Source of the DNA: JAIEPT01 sp038217425
GTDB taxonomy: Bacteria > Planctomycetota > Planctomycetia > Gemmatales > Gemmataceae
Direction: 5' to 3'
Assembly (NCBI GenBank): GCA_038217425.1
Contig: JBBQPM010000001.1
Location: forward strand, 96,338-160,337
DNA length: 64,000 bases
The position numbers and the translations under genes are program-made. Each line of letters begins with the position of its first letter. Position 1 is the first letter of the stretch. The notes below the pieces were generated by a model. The model was not told the DNA's origin, searched no databases, and worked only from the letters and a program-made list of their open reading frames with translations. Shown here piece by piece: positions 32,029-39,379 of this stretch.

Positions 32029-32271
32029 ATGAAACTCTACTCGGTTCGCGAAGCCGCCGAGCAAATCAACATGTCTGCGGCTCTGGTCTACGCCCTGGTC
32101 GCGGCCAAGAAAATTCGGCACGAGCGGCACGGCATGGGCCGCGGGCGAATTCGCATTCCCGCCGACGCTCTGGAGGAGTACCGCCAGCGGGTAACGGTGG
32201 ACGTGGGCAAGGGCGTCAAGGCGCCACTACCTCGCCGTCGTCTTCCGCCTTTGCAGATCCTGTCCCACTGA
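32029..32271 (+). CDS. Excisionase (HTH_17 / AlpA family)
   Basis: 80 residues. KLYSVREAAEQINMSAALVY, then ALVAAKKIRHERHGMGRGRI and IPADALEEYRQR, is the textbook Xis/HTH_17 layout. GGAGGAAG lies just upstream. Of the four HTH_17-type genes in the element it is the most typical excisionase. It is far from the integrase in the integrated map but about 9.8 kb from it across the joined ends in the circle. Confidence 0.83.
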   Translation: MKLYSVREAAEQINMSAALVYALVAAKKIRHERHGMGRGRIRIPADALEEYRQRVTVDVGKGVKAPLPRRRLPPLQILSH

Positions 32272-32371
32272 ACCCTTCTTGGCTTGCTCTAGCAGGAACC
32301 GAGGTCGGGGCGGAGCCTTCAACGACGCTTATATCCGCGAGGCGTGTATCACGCGAGGAACGAGGAGTGAG

Positions 32372-32923
32372 ATGGCTAAGCTCGTGTTCGGGATGAACCA
32401 GTCCCTTGACGGATACGTCGATCATATGGCGTTTGGGCCGAGCCCAACGCTCTTCCGCCATTTCATCGAGGAGGCACAGGGGCGGGCGGGAAGTGTTTAC
32501 GGGCGTCAAATGTATGAGATCATGCGTTACTGGGATGACGATCATCCTGAATGGGGCGAAGAGGAGCGCGCCTTCGCGGCGGCGTGGCGGAAGCAGCCGA
32601 AATGGGTCGTCTCGCGCTCGTTGAAATCGGTCGGCCCCAACGCCAAGCTTATTGAGGCTGAACTTGAGAGTGCGATCCGCACCCTCAAGGCCGATCACGA
32701 CGGGGAGATCGAAGTTGCTGGCCCCGGCTTGGCGCAAAGTCTCACCGAACTTGGCCTGATCGATGAGTATCGAATCTACCTGCACCCCGTCGTGCTTGGC
32801 CAAGGAAAGCCCTATTTCGCCGGCCCCCGACCGCCGCTCCGCCTCGTGACTCATAACCGGATTGGCGAGGATGTTATCAGGTTGACCTACGTTCCTGCGG
32901 AACCTCGCCCCGCGGCTTGCTGA
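32372..32923 (+). CDS. Dihydrofolate-reductase-family (RibD C-terminal) protein
   Basis: 183 residues from ATG 32372 (GAGGAG upstream). KLVFGMNQSLDGYVDHM is the family start; GSVYGRQMYEIMRYW, KWVVSRSLKSVGPNA and EIEVAGPGLAQSLTELGLID, then YLHPVVLGQGKPYF, complete the RibD_C/DHFR-like fold with its NADPH site. Such proteins reduce pteridine- or pyrimidine-like substrates; the precise one is unknown. It is not needed for element maintenance and looks like cargo acquired with the TPR fragment next to it. Confidence 0.9.
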   Translation: MAKLVFGMNQSLDGYVDHMAFGPSPTLFRHFIEEAQGRAGSVYGRQMYEIMRYWDDDHPEWGEEERAFAAAWRKQPKWVVSRSLKSVGPNAKLIEAELESAIRTLKADHDGEIEVAGPGLAQSLTELGLIDEYRIYLHPVVLGQGKPYFAGPRPPLRLVTHNRIGEDVIRLTYVPAEPRPAAC

Positions 32924-32953
32924 TTTTGTTCGTTCGATAGTCGGGGGTCGCGG

Positions 32954-33133
32954 ATGAGTCGCCGAGGTAAGTTGAGCCCGAGTTACGCAGATCCGCATTT
33001 CAACCTCGCCGACATCTTGGACGAGGCCGGACGATCTGCCGACGCCCGCGGGCACTGGCAAGCGTACCTTCGGTTGGAACCGATTGGCGAGTGTGCCAGC
33101 TACGCTCGCGCCTGCCTTCACAAAACCGGGTGA
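32954..33133 (+). pseudogene. TPR fragment, possibly the end of a MerR-TPR regulator
   Basis: 59 residues from ATG 32954. DPHFNLADILDEAGRSADAR, then HWQAYLRLEP and ASYARACL, is the single C-terminal TPR of a protein class in which a MerR-type HTH is followed by TPRs. The expected HTH part is missing. Only the last repeat remains, so I read it as a remnant. It may still be translated as a small peptide. Confidence 0.45.
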
Positions 33134-33433
33134 TATTCAGAGCGATCACGCGAATTCGTGACGGACTTTTGCTTCCGACTCCAGTTGAGCGTAGAATGAG
33201 CTTGTGAGGTCTCCTACCCGGCCTTCAATCGTTCTTCGGTTGGAGGCCATTTTTTCTGCGCAAAGCGCGGTATAATAGAGCGGTGACTTTGGTTCGCCGT
33301 TTCGCGCAGGGTAGCGAGTCCTCACAAACCCCTTCCTGCACCTTCTGGCAACACTCACCAATTCAATCATGATGGTTGCGTTAAAACCACGATGCAAATC
33401 GTGGAATGTGTTTCCATTTACAGGAGGTGTGCC

Positions 33434-33976
33434 GTGTTGAACCTTGTAAGTCTTGACTCGGAAATCCGAGAGCTGATGCTCGCGGAAGCAGCAGACGACA
33501 TCCGGAGCGGGCGGCTTTTTATCAGTCCTCGCCTCACTGCTGCCGGCGCGAGAGAATATCCCGAGATTCTGCTCGATGCGATTAGGCAGCACGACGATGA
33601 CTGGATGACAGACGAATTAGCCCGCCGGGGGCTGATTAAGCAGTTCGAAGAGCGGCGGAAGGCGAACGGCGGGGCCTCAATCGTGAAAGTGCCGCACACG
33701 GCTTCGCAAACAATTGCCGAGGGCGAATTCAATCGGTATTACATTCGAGCCATCTGCATCTCGACAATGAGCCAAGGTCTCGACTTCGTAGAGGTGTACC
33801 GAGCGAAGCAGGTGCAAATTCCAAGGCCGGAATCTCAGCGAAGAATTGGGGCACAAATTCATGCCCAGTCCCTGCTCGCCGACTTGCGAGCCAATTCGGG
33901 AGTCGAGACCGCTCTCGGCGTACCGGGCGGTCCGAACTCCGGGCTAAGCGTCCGATCCGCTAAGGCGATCTCATAG
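33434..33976 (+). CDS. Unknown protein of a phage/plasmid-associated family
   Basis: 180 residues from GTG 33434, six bases after a perfect AGGAGG. GRLFISPRLTAAGAREYPEI followed by LLDAIRQHDDDWMTDELARR and AEGEFNRYYIRAICISTM matches a family recalled from proteobacterial phages, plasmids and islands (core motif EGEFNRYYxRGLC). No catalytic motif is known for it. Its stop overlaps the convergent 34189 gene by six bases. Confidence 0.72.
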   Translation: MLNLVSLDSEIRELMLAEAADDIRSGRLFISPRLTAAGAREYPEILLDAIRQHDDDWMTDELARRGLIKQFEERRKANGGASIVKVPHTASQTIAEGEFNRYYIRAICISTMSQGLDFVEVYRAKQVQIPRPESQRRIGAQIHAQSLLADLRANSGVETALGVPGGPNSGLSVRSAKAIS

Positions 33977-34189
33977 CGCGGGCTGTGGCTCGTTGGCCGC
34001 AATCCGCTCAACCTCGCGCAGCGTGATGCCGTGATGCGACAGCCCGGATCGGAAACGCTCGAACTCTTCGGGCGTCGCATTCATCTCTACGCGCGTACTC
34101 AACATCCGGAACAGGTCGTACATCGCGCGTTCGAATCGCCACGTTTCGTCGGGCCAGGCCACGAATGCATAGGTGTTGGTCGGCTGCAT
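33971..34189 (-). CDS. Small protein of unknown function
   Basis: 72 residues from ATG 34189 (AAGGGAG upstream). QPTNTYAFVAWPDETWRFER and NATPEEFERFRSGLSHHGIT are visible; a beta start is followed by helices. No domain recognised. It lies in the right-end cargo area. Confidence 0.6.
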   Translation of the reverse strand: MQPTNTYAFVAWPDETWRFERAMYDLFRMLSTRVEMNATPEEFERFRSGLSHHGITLREVERIAANEPQPAL

Positions 34190-34298
34190 TTGTGATCTCC
34201 CTTTGGTTGTGCTCATAGCGTAGCTCAATCGCAGCTACAATGCCAAATTTAACTCAGCAATAACTGCGCCGCTCCGATCGCACGCCGATTCCGACGCG

Positions 34299-34904
34299 TT
34301 ACTCGAATTTCTTCCACTCCCTCAACACCCATTCCTCGCTCTCGGGCGAGCCCTCCGCGCCGTCGGCATCCATCCCCCGCGGATGCTCGTCGCCGAAACT
34401 GCACCGCAGAGCGTTGTGACGAAAGATCAGTTCGGCGCCTGCGATCTTGCAAAAGCCAAGCTCGGCCAGTTCCGCGGCTGAAAGTCCCGTGACGTCGCTC
34501 CACATGACGGCGAGCGAGTCCTCCCCGAACAGACTGCAAACGGTGTGGATGATGGCCTGCCGGTACGGATGAATCGACGGGTGAAACACGGCGGCCCAAA
34601 GGAAGAGGACGTGCCCGACGTATTCCTCGATTGCCAGATCCTTCCGCAGTTCGTTTGTGCCCCGGGTCAAGACGACATGAACGCTGTGCAAGCCGCCGGA
34701 GTCGTTGTCGCAGACGTCGAAGAGTTGTTCGCCGTCGTGGATCGCATCCGCCCAGAGAATCTGGTCTAGCGCCAGTTTCCCGATCACGTAACTTTCCAGA
34801 CCTTCCCTGTCTGGGCAGCGGATCGTGACTTCGACGTTGCGAACGTAGTCCTCCAGTTCGCTTCGGGAGATCGAGGCGGAAAAGGCGTAGTCGAGGGTCA
34901 ACAT
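34299..34904 (-). CDS. Protein of unknown function, right-end cargo
   Basis: 201 residues from ATG 34904 (AGGAGG seven bases upstream). MLTLDYAFSASISRSELEDY, GLHSVHVVLTRGTNELRKDL, YVGHVLFLWAAVFHPSIHPY and GEDSLAVMWSDVTGLSAAEL are visible. No signal peptide. Mixed alpha/beta, acidic C-terminus (PESEEWVLREWKKFE). It is the last complete gene before the right end of the element. I do not recognise the family. Confidence 0.7.
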   Translation of the reverse strand: MLTLDYAFSASISRSELEDYVRNVEVTIRCPDREGLESYVIGKLALDQILWADAIHDGEQLFDVCDNDSGGLHSVHVVLTRGTNELRKDLAIEEYVGHVLFLWAAVFHPSIHPYRQAIIHTVCSLFGEDSLAVMWSDVTGLSAAELAELGFCKIAGAELIFRHNALRCSFGDEHPRGMDADGAEGSPESEEWVLREWKKFE

Positions 34905-35030
34905 GGCAAGCCTCCTGCGGGTTTCGCGTGAGATCAATTGGCAACATCGTCGCCGAGTGCGGGCCTGGCCGCAAGAGCATCGCCGCATTGCCCCGCTGGC
35001 GGGCTTATTGACGTCGAGGCGCGAAAGACT

Positions 35031-35219
35031 CTAAACGCCGTCGGCGGCCCCGGCCAGCAACGCCAGGATCGCACGTCGAACGTCTTCCGCGAGATCTGGC
35101 CAAACGTTCACGACACGGGCCAAATCGGCATCGGTGTCCTGCGGTTTGGTCTCGGCGCAGTCCGGGCGCGAGCGTGATTTTCCGCAACCCTTGACAGGTT
35201 CAGTCTTATGTCCGAACGG
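35031..35219 (-). other. Displaced C-terminal exon-like segment of the integrase gene
   Basis: Read on the minus strand in the frame shared by both 51-bp repeats, these 62 codons end at a TAG at 35031. They encode DLARVVNVWPDLAEDVRRAI and LALLAGAADGV after a basic linker. In the circular element they follow directly on the integrase codons of the att core (same frame: repeat offset 28805 matches the frame shift between 6391 and 35031). In the chromosome they are cut off from the integrase; a GTG at 35288 in host DNA is the only in-frame start. I recall similar WP.L...R.AI.A tails in planctomycete integrases, unverified. Confidence 0.7.
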
Positions 35220-35270
35220 CAAGAGATTTTGGCTCTCTTCGTCATGGTTCGAATCCATGCCGGGTAGTTT
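35220..35270 (+). repeat. attR: right 51-bp direct repeat (truncated tRNA-Gln copy)
   Basis: Identical to 6415-6465. It lacks the tRNA 5' half, so it cannot give a tRNA. The sequence to its right (35271 on) is the original host DNA downstream of tRNA-Gln, starting with its terminator. Confidence 0.95.
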
Positions 35271-35274
35271 CGGA

Positions 35275-35309
35275 AGCCCTTGCAACACATGAGGTTGCGA
35301 GGGCTTTTT
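35275..35309 (+). terminator. Original tRNA-Gln terminator, displaced by the element
   Basis: Stem AGCCCTTGCAAC (35275-35286) with GTTGCGAGGGCT (35294-35305), one T-G wobble, 7-base loop and TTTTT at 35305-35309. It lies five bases after the tRNA 3' copy, as expected for the terminator of the uninterrupted tRNA gene. The functional tRNA at 6392 is now 28.8 kb away from it. Confidence 0.88.
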
Positions 35310-35337
35310 CTTTTGCGGATGAAGTCACTGCCAGCCA

Positions 35338-36441
35338 TTACTGCCGTCCGCTCCGGTCGCTCGCCTTGCTGGGCGGAGCGTCGTGCTTGTAAAGATAGAC
35401 CTTATGTTCCGCCCACATTGTCACGCCGTACTCGGGGATGAAGGCGACCACCGGCATGGCAGTGCGCTTGAAGGGCCATTGTGATGCGAACGGCTCCACC
35501 TCCCGATAGTCGTTCGCGTCGCTGTCGAACTCAAACCCCTTCGGGCCGGCTTCGTCGCGGGCGGTCAGGATCAAGTAACGACCGGAAATCGGGTCCACGG
35601 TGACCCGGTCGGCGCGGACGCCCAGGTCGACCGGCGCGTCCTTCAAGCGTTCGATCTTGCCGTCTTTCGTCAGGCGAGCAACGACGCGCCGGTTGTTGTT
35701 GCCGCCGGTCAGGAGCACCTCATTGCGAAATGGGTTGTGACGGAACAGACTGTGGTATCCGTCGACGGGGCTGCTCCCCAGGTCCTCCCACTTCTGCCGC
35801 TTGTCGCTGAAGAACCACGACTGTTTGCCGAGCACGACCAGGCCGTCCATCGCGTGAAAGAACTCGATGCACATGCCGCCGCTTTTCGCAGGCCGCGGCG
35901 GCAGCTTGGTCCACTTCTCCGTGAGCACGTCGAAGTAAGAAATGCCCCCCTTGAGTTCCTTGTAGTCGCGATGGAGGTGATAGAGTCGGCTCCGCTCGTG
36001 GTCGAATCCGTTCGTGCCGTAGATGTGGCCAAAGTTGGTCTGAAAAACGGGATTGTCGCTTTCCTTGTCTAGGGGAATGACGCGCCAGGCATTCTTTTCT
36101 TCCGAGTAAGCGATGAACTGCCGTGTTTGGCGAATGCCCATGTAGAGGAACTGGCCGGTGCGGCTGTCCCAGTGGGCGTCGTCGGTCCAGCCCGCGATGT
36201 GCAGCCCGCGGCTCGGCGGTGGAGAGGTCCAGAGCTTCGCCGGCGGCGCCTCGGTCTTGAGCTCGGCCCACGTGCCGGGCTTCATCGCGGCCGCAAGTTT
36301 CGACAACGGCGTCTTGCCCCGCCGCGCCTCGACCGCTTTTTTCGTGAGTTCACCGCCGGGAAGGTAATCCGCAGCGCCGATCGGGGCCGGCAAGGTCAGC
36401 AGGCTCGCACCAATCACGGACGCCAAAACGAATCGGATCAT
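35338..36441 (-). CDS. Secreted kelch/galactose-oxidase-like beta-propeller protein
   Basis: 367 residues with a signal peptide (FVLASVIGASLLTLPAPIGA). RGLHIAGWTDDAHWDSRTGQ, TNGFDHERSRLYHLHRDYKE, YHSLFRHNPFRNEVLLTGGN and DRVTVDPISGRYLIL repeat with spacing typical of kelch-like blades. No catalytic Cys-Tyr pair of galactose oxidase is evident, so it is likely a binding propeller. GGAAAGGAG precedes the ATG. First host gene after the element; separate from the PQQ operon. Confidence 0.72.
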   Translation of the reverse strand: MIRFVLASVIGASLLTLPAPIGAADYLPGGELTKKAVEARRGKTPLSKLAAAMKPGTWAELKTEAPPAKLWTSPPPSRGLHIAGWTDDAHWDSRTGQFLYMGIRQTRQFIAYSEEKNAWRVIPLDKESDNPVFQTNFGHIYGTNGFDHERSRLYHLHRDYKELKGGISYFDVLTEKWTKLPPRPAKSGGMCIEFFHAMDGLVVLGKQSWFFSDKRQKWEDLGSSPVDGYHSLFRHNPFRNEVLLTGGNNNRRVVARLTKDGKIERLKDAPVDLGVRADRVTVDPISGRYLILTARDEAGPKGFEFDSDANDYREVEPFASQWPFKRTAMPVVAFIPEYGVTMWAEHKVYLYKHDAPPSKASDRSGRQ

Positions 36442-36578
36442 GGGGGATCGTCTCCTTTCCTCTCTATTTTCTCAATGAACTCCGGCTCGGACGCCACACC
36501 CGCATCTCGCACTGGCCGCTTTCCTGCGTTTACCGGGTCACCCAGTCGGCGAATTGAGCTTCATCGAGCGTCTCCAGA

Positions 36579-36974
36579 CTACTTCAGTCGCTCCAGTTTG
36601 CCCTTGCGCTTCACGATATTCTTGTAGTCCCACTGGATCTCAATCGCCTTCTTGAGCCACCGCTCGAGATCCTTGGCCGCGATCTGATCGTCGGATGTGT
36701 ACCGTGCCTCGGCGGCCTTGAAACTCCCCTCGGCCGCAAGGCCGGGCTCGTCGAAGGATTGGCCGCTCCAGAACAGGAGGCGGACGCAATCTTTGAGCTT
36801 GTGGTAGCCGACAATCGGGTTTCCGTCCAGGAACCACACCGGGTGCCGGTGCCAGATCTTGTTCTCGGCCTCCGGCAGTTGTTGATCGATGGCCTTGGCG
36901 AGGGCGCTGCAGATACGCTTGTCGCCGGCGGACTGCGTCGCGTTGTAGGCGCGGATGTCTTTGTGAATTGGCAT
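36579..36974 (-). CDS. DUF1801 family protein
   Basis: 131 residues from ATG 36974, five bases after the preceding stop. LPEAENKIWHRHPVWFLDGN and PIVGYHKLKDCVRLLFWSGQ match the DUF1801 (YdhG-like) core 'P.a...i.yg.P.f...g..l....k..v.l.f'. The basic C-terminus (RWLKKAIEIQWDYKNIVKRK) is also typical. It is the last gene of the propeller operon. No known activity. Confidence 0.82.
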   Translation of the reverse strand: MPIHKDIRAYNATQSAGDKRICSALAKAIDQQLPEAENKIWHRHPVWFLDGNPIVGYHKLKDCVRLLFWSGQSFDEPGLAAEGSFKAAEARYTSDDQIAAKDLERWLKKAIEIQWDYKNIVKRKGKLERLK

Positions 36975-36979
36975 GGGGA

Positions 36980-39352
36980 TTATTCCTGCCTGGGCGTGAA
37001 GCAGTAAATCACGCCCTCCGACGCCGGCGAATAGTACAGTCGGCCATACGCCGGCGTGGGGCTCGGGCAGGCGTTGGAAGTAAACTCGTAGGACCACGTC
37101 ACCATTTTGGGGGTGAGCAAGCCGCCGTCGCTCGATTCGGAATCCTTGATGGCCGACAGCTTGTTGCCGCCGTGGCCCGTGCTGAAGCTATGGTGGCTGT
37201 ACCAGAATCCGTTGGCGTAGATGGGCCAGGCGCACACCGCGGGAGGAAAGACCCCCTCTTGCCCCTTACTGTTCATGTAGCGATCCGTGAGCGCCTGGGA
37301 ATACCGCGTCGACTTGGCGGCCCCTTTCCAGAGGAGCTTTCCGGTCTTGGCATCGAGGGCGTGATCGCCGTCGTTGTTGAACACGACCAAGATCCCGTCA
37401 CGGGCGGCGACGCGCGCTCGAAAGGTGATGCTCAGATCCTTGTTGGACCAGAGGATCTTGCCGGTCACGGGATCGAGCCCCAGCGTGGCGCGATCGCTGA
37501 TGGAGACGCACCAGACTCCCCCGGCGATGACGCCGCTGAAGCGTGGCGGCAGTTTCAAGCCGGGCGGATCGAGGTCGGGCAAGTCCTGTCGCCAGACTTC
37601 CTTGCCGGTGTCGAGCGCGAAGGCAACGGCTTGAATCTGTTTCTTGGGAACGATCTGCTCGACAAACACCTTGCCATCGTGGACGACCAGTCCATCGTGG
37701 TTGAAGTGATACTTGAACGTCATCGGCTGATGCCACAGGACAGTGCCGGTGCGTGCGTCGTGACACCAAAGGCCCTCGCCCGCGGGTCCGCCCGAGGCGC
37801 CGGAGACATAAGGACTATCGCCCTGGCCGTTGCGGGAGCGCATGATGAGCAGTTTGCCGTCAGCATAGGTGGGGGCGGGGCGGGATTCGACGCCGGGGTG
37901 GTGCGTCTTCCACAGGATCTCGCCGCTGGCCGCGTCCAGGGCGGTGAAGTTGCCCAGACGGCCGCCGCAATAGACGCGTCCGTCGGCGACGATCATCGGG
38001 GCCTTGAATACGCTCCAGAGGCGCGCCTTCCACTCGACCTGGTACGGCGGTTTCACGGCACGGTCGCTGGAGACGAAGCTGAAGCCCATGTCGCCGCCAG
38101 GCGTCGGCCATTCGCTCCCCTTGAGCGCGATGGGCGGCGCTGGCTCCTTGAGCGTGACCGGCGCGTCGACGACGGCGACTTCCTTGCCCTGCCCCAACCC
38201 ATAGAGGATGCCGTCCTCCCCGCCGAAGTAGATCGTGCCATCCACCACGGCGGGCGACGAGCTGACCGCACTGTTGGGTTCGCCGGCGCGCAGCGTCCGA
38301 TACTGCCAGCGGGGTTTCTGAACCTTGGCCCCTTGCAAATCGAAAACATGGACCAGACCGCGCTCGCATCCGACCACGAGCACGTCCCTGGCAAGAGCGG
38401 GCGAGGAATGGAACCCGCCGTCGTAAAGGTCTTCCTTGTCTGCGCGCCAGATGAGCTTGAGTTTGGCCGAGTCGAAGCATTTGTCGCCGCGGTAGATCAG
38501 ATTCCCGCGGACGGCCGGCAAGGAGCGTGAATCGCTGATGTCGCCGGCGACCATCGGCTTGGCGTCATCCTTCATCAGATAGAATCGGCCCGATTCGCTG
38601 TCGAAGCTCTGAAACGCAAAGGAATCGTCGGTCACGAAGACCGGACCGGCCATGGGACAACAGTTCGAGGGCGCCGGCGTCTTGCGAACCACCTTGACGC
38701 TGGTTCCTTCATCGAGCAGGCGATAAAGGCCAGTGTTCGTCGACCCGGCGAAGAACAGGATCTCCTTGCCTCGCAGCGCAAACTCCGTGGTGCTTTGCCG
38801 GCCGCCGTCGAACGTCCATTGCACTTTGCCGGCAAGGTCGATCTTAACGAGCTTGCCCGTAAGCGTGCTGAAGTAGACGGCTTCACTGGTAACCGCCGGG
38901 GAAGTGAGGACGCTGCCGTGTGCGGGGACCTTGTGCACGACCTTCCCCGAGGCCGCGTCGAGGATGAAGAGGGCATTCGCGGAATTGCCGACGAAGACTT
39001 TACCCTCGGCGACGGCGGGCGACGACGTATTGTTGATACCGCCGAGGGACGTGACCCAGAGGGTCCGATTCTTGGCCGGATCGATGCAGGCGACGTTGCC
39101 GCGCGCGTCCTGGATGTAGACCTTGCCAGCCGCGACGGCCGGCGAGGCGTAGATCGGCGCCGGCAAACGGACCGCCGTCGTTCGGGATAATGGAAAGGAG
39201 AGCGTCGCCTGGGGATTATCGCCGGTGCGGCCCGCATCGCGGCGAAATTGAGGCCAGTCGTGCACGGACAACTCCGCGGCATCCACGGCGTTCAGCGCTT
39301 GAAGTAGAACCAGCAATCCAAGAGCAAAGCCCGTTCGGTTTGGAGAGATCAT
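36980..39352 (-). CDS. Secreted PQQ-type beta-propeller protein, paralogue 1
   Basis: 790 residues with signal peptide (GLLVLLQALNAVDAAE). It opens with VHDWPQFRRDAGRTGDNPQA and then shows repeated blades of the form 'SSPAVAEGKVFVGN...LDAASGKVVHK' (at about 70-210 and again at 300-700). No heme motif or quinoprotein active-site residues are visible, so it is a propeller scaffold rather than a proven dehydrogenase. It shares layout and many segments with 41888-44278. Organised as two propellers in tandem. Exported, probably periplasmic. Confidence 0.9.
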   Translation of the reverse strand: MISPNRTGFALGLLVLLQALNAVDAAELSVHDWPQFRRDAGRTGDNPQATLSFPLSRTTAVRLPAPIYASPAVAAGKVYIQDARGNVACIDPAKNRTLWVTSLGGINNTSSPAVAEGKVFVGNSANALFILDAASGKVVHKVPAHGSVLTSPAVTSEAVYFSTLTGKLVKIDLAGKVQWTFDGGRQSTTEFALRGKEILFFAGSTNTGLYRLLDEGTSVKVVRKTPAPSNCCPMAGPVFVTDDSFAFQSFDSESGRFYLMKDDAKPMVAGDISDSRSLPAVRGNLIYRGDKCFDSAKLKLIWRADKEDLYDGGFHSSPALARDVLVVGCERGLVHVFDLQGAKVQKPRWQYRTLRAGEPNSAVSSSPAVVDGTIYFGGEDGILYGLGQGKEVAVVDAPVTLKEPAPPIALKGSEWPTPGGDMGFSFVSSDRAVKPPYQVEWKARLWSVFKAPMIVADGRVYCGGRLGNFTALDAASGEILWKTHHPGVESRPAPTYADGKLLIMRSRNGQGDSPYVSGASGGPAGEGLWCHDARTGTVLWHQPMTFKYHFNHDGLVVHDGKVFVEQIVPKKQIQAVAFALDTGKEVWRQDLPDLDPPGLKLPPRFSGVIAGGVWCVSISDRATLGLDPVTGKILWSNKDLSITFRARVAARDGILVVFNNDGDHALDAKTGKLLWKGAAKSTRYSQALTDRYMNSKGQEGVFPPAVCAWPIYANGFWYSHHSFSTGHGGNKLSAIKDSESSDGGLLTPKMVTWSYEFTSNACPSPTPAYGRLYYSPASEGVIYCFTPRQE

Positions 39353-39379
39353 CGAAGGTCCCTTGAGGTAAAGAGTGTG

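Larger units (their letters stand above)
6415..35270. mobile_element. 28.8-kb integrative element in tRNA-Gln (satellite, phage or integrative plasmid-like)
   Basis: The element is bounded by perfect 51-bp direct repeats (6415-6465 and 35220-35270) that copy the tRNA 3' end, and it has a tyrosine recombinase next to the left repeat. It carries a DnaB helicase, two replication-initiator-like proteins, a helicase loader, an XRE repressor with tandem operators, several excisionase-type HTH proteins, a toxin-antitoxin pair and many small unknown genes. The tRNA's own terminator is found just outside the right repeat, which confirms the insertion. I see no capsid, portal, terminase, relaxase or T4SS gene. 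Gene order is a minus-strand left arm, a mixed middle and a plus-strand early region; base composition is close to the host's. Confidence 0.93.

Noticed and set aside
6415..35270. CRISPR array or retron/DGR in the element
   Set aside because: I found no spaced repeat array, no reverse transcriptase YxDD motif and no template/variable repeat pair.
6415..35270. Conjugative element
   Set aside because: No relaxase, coupling protein or T4SS ATPase motif is visible; the RHH protein alone does not support mobilisation.
36968..38530. 520-codon open frame on the plus strand
   Set aside because: It lies opposite the PQQ propeller gene; GC-rich third positions leave the opposite strand open. No domain is visible.
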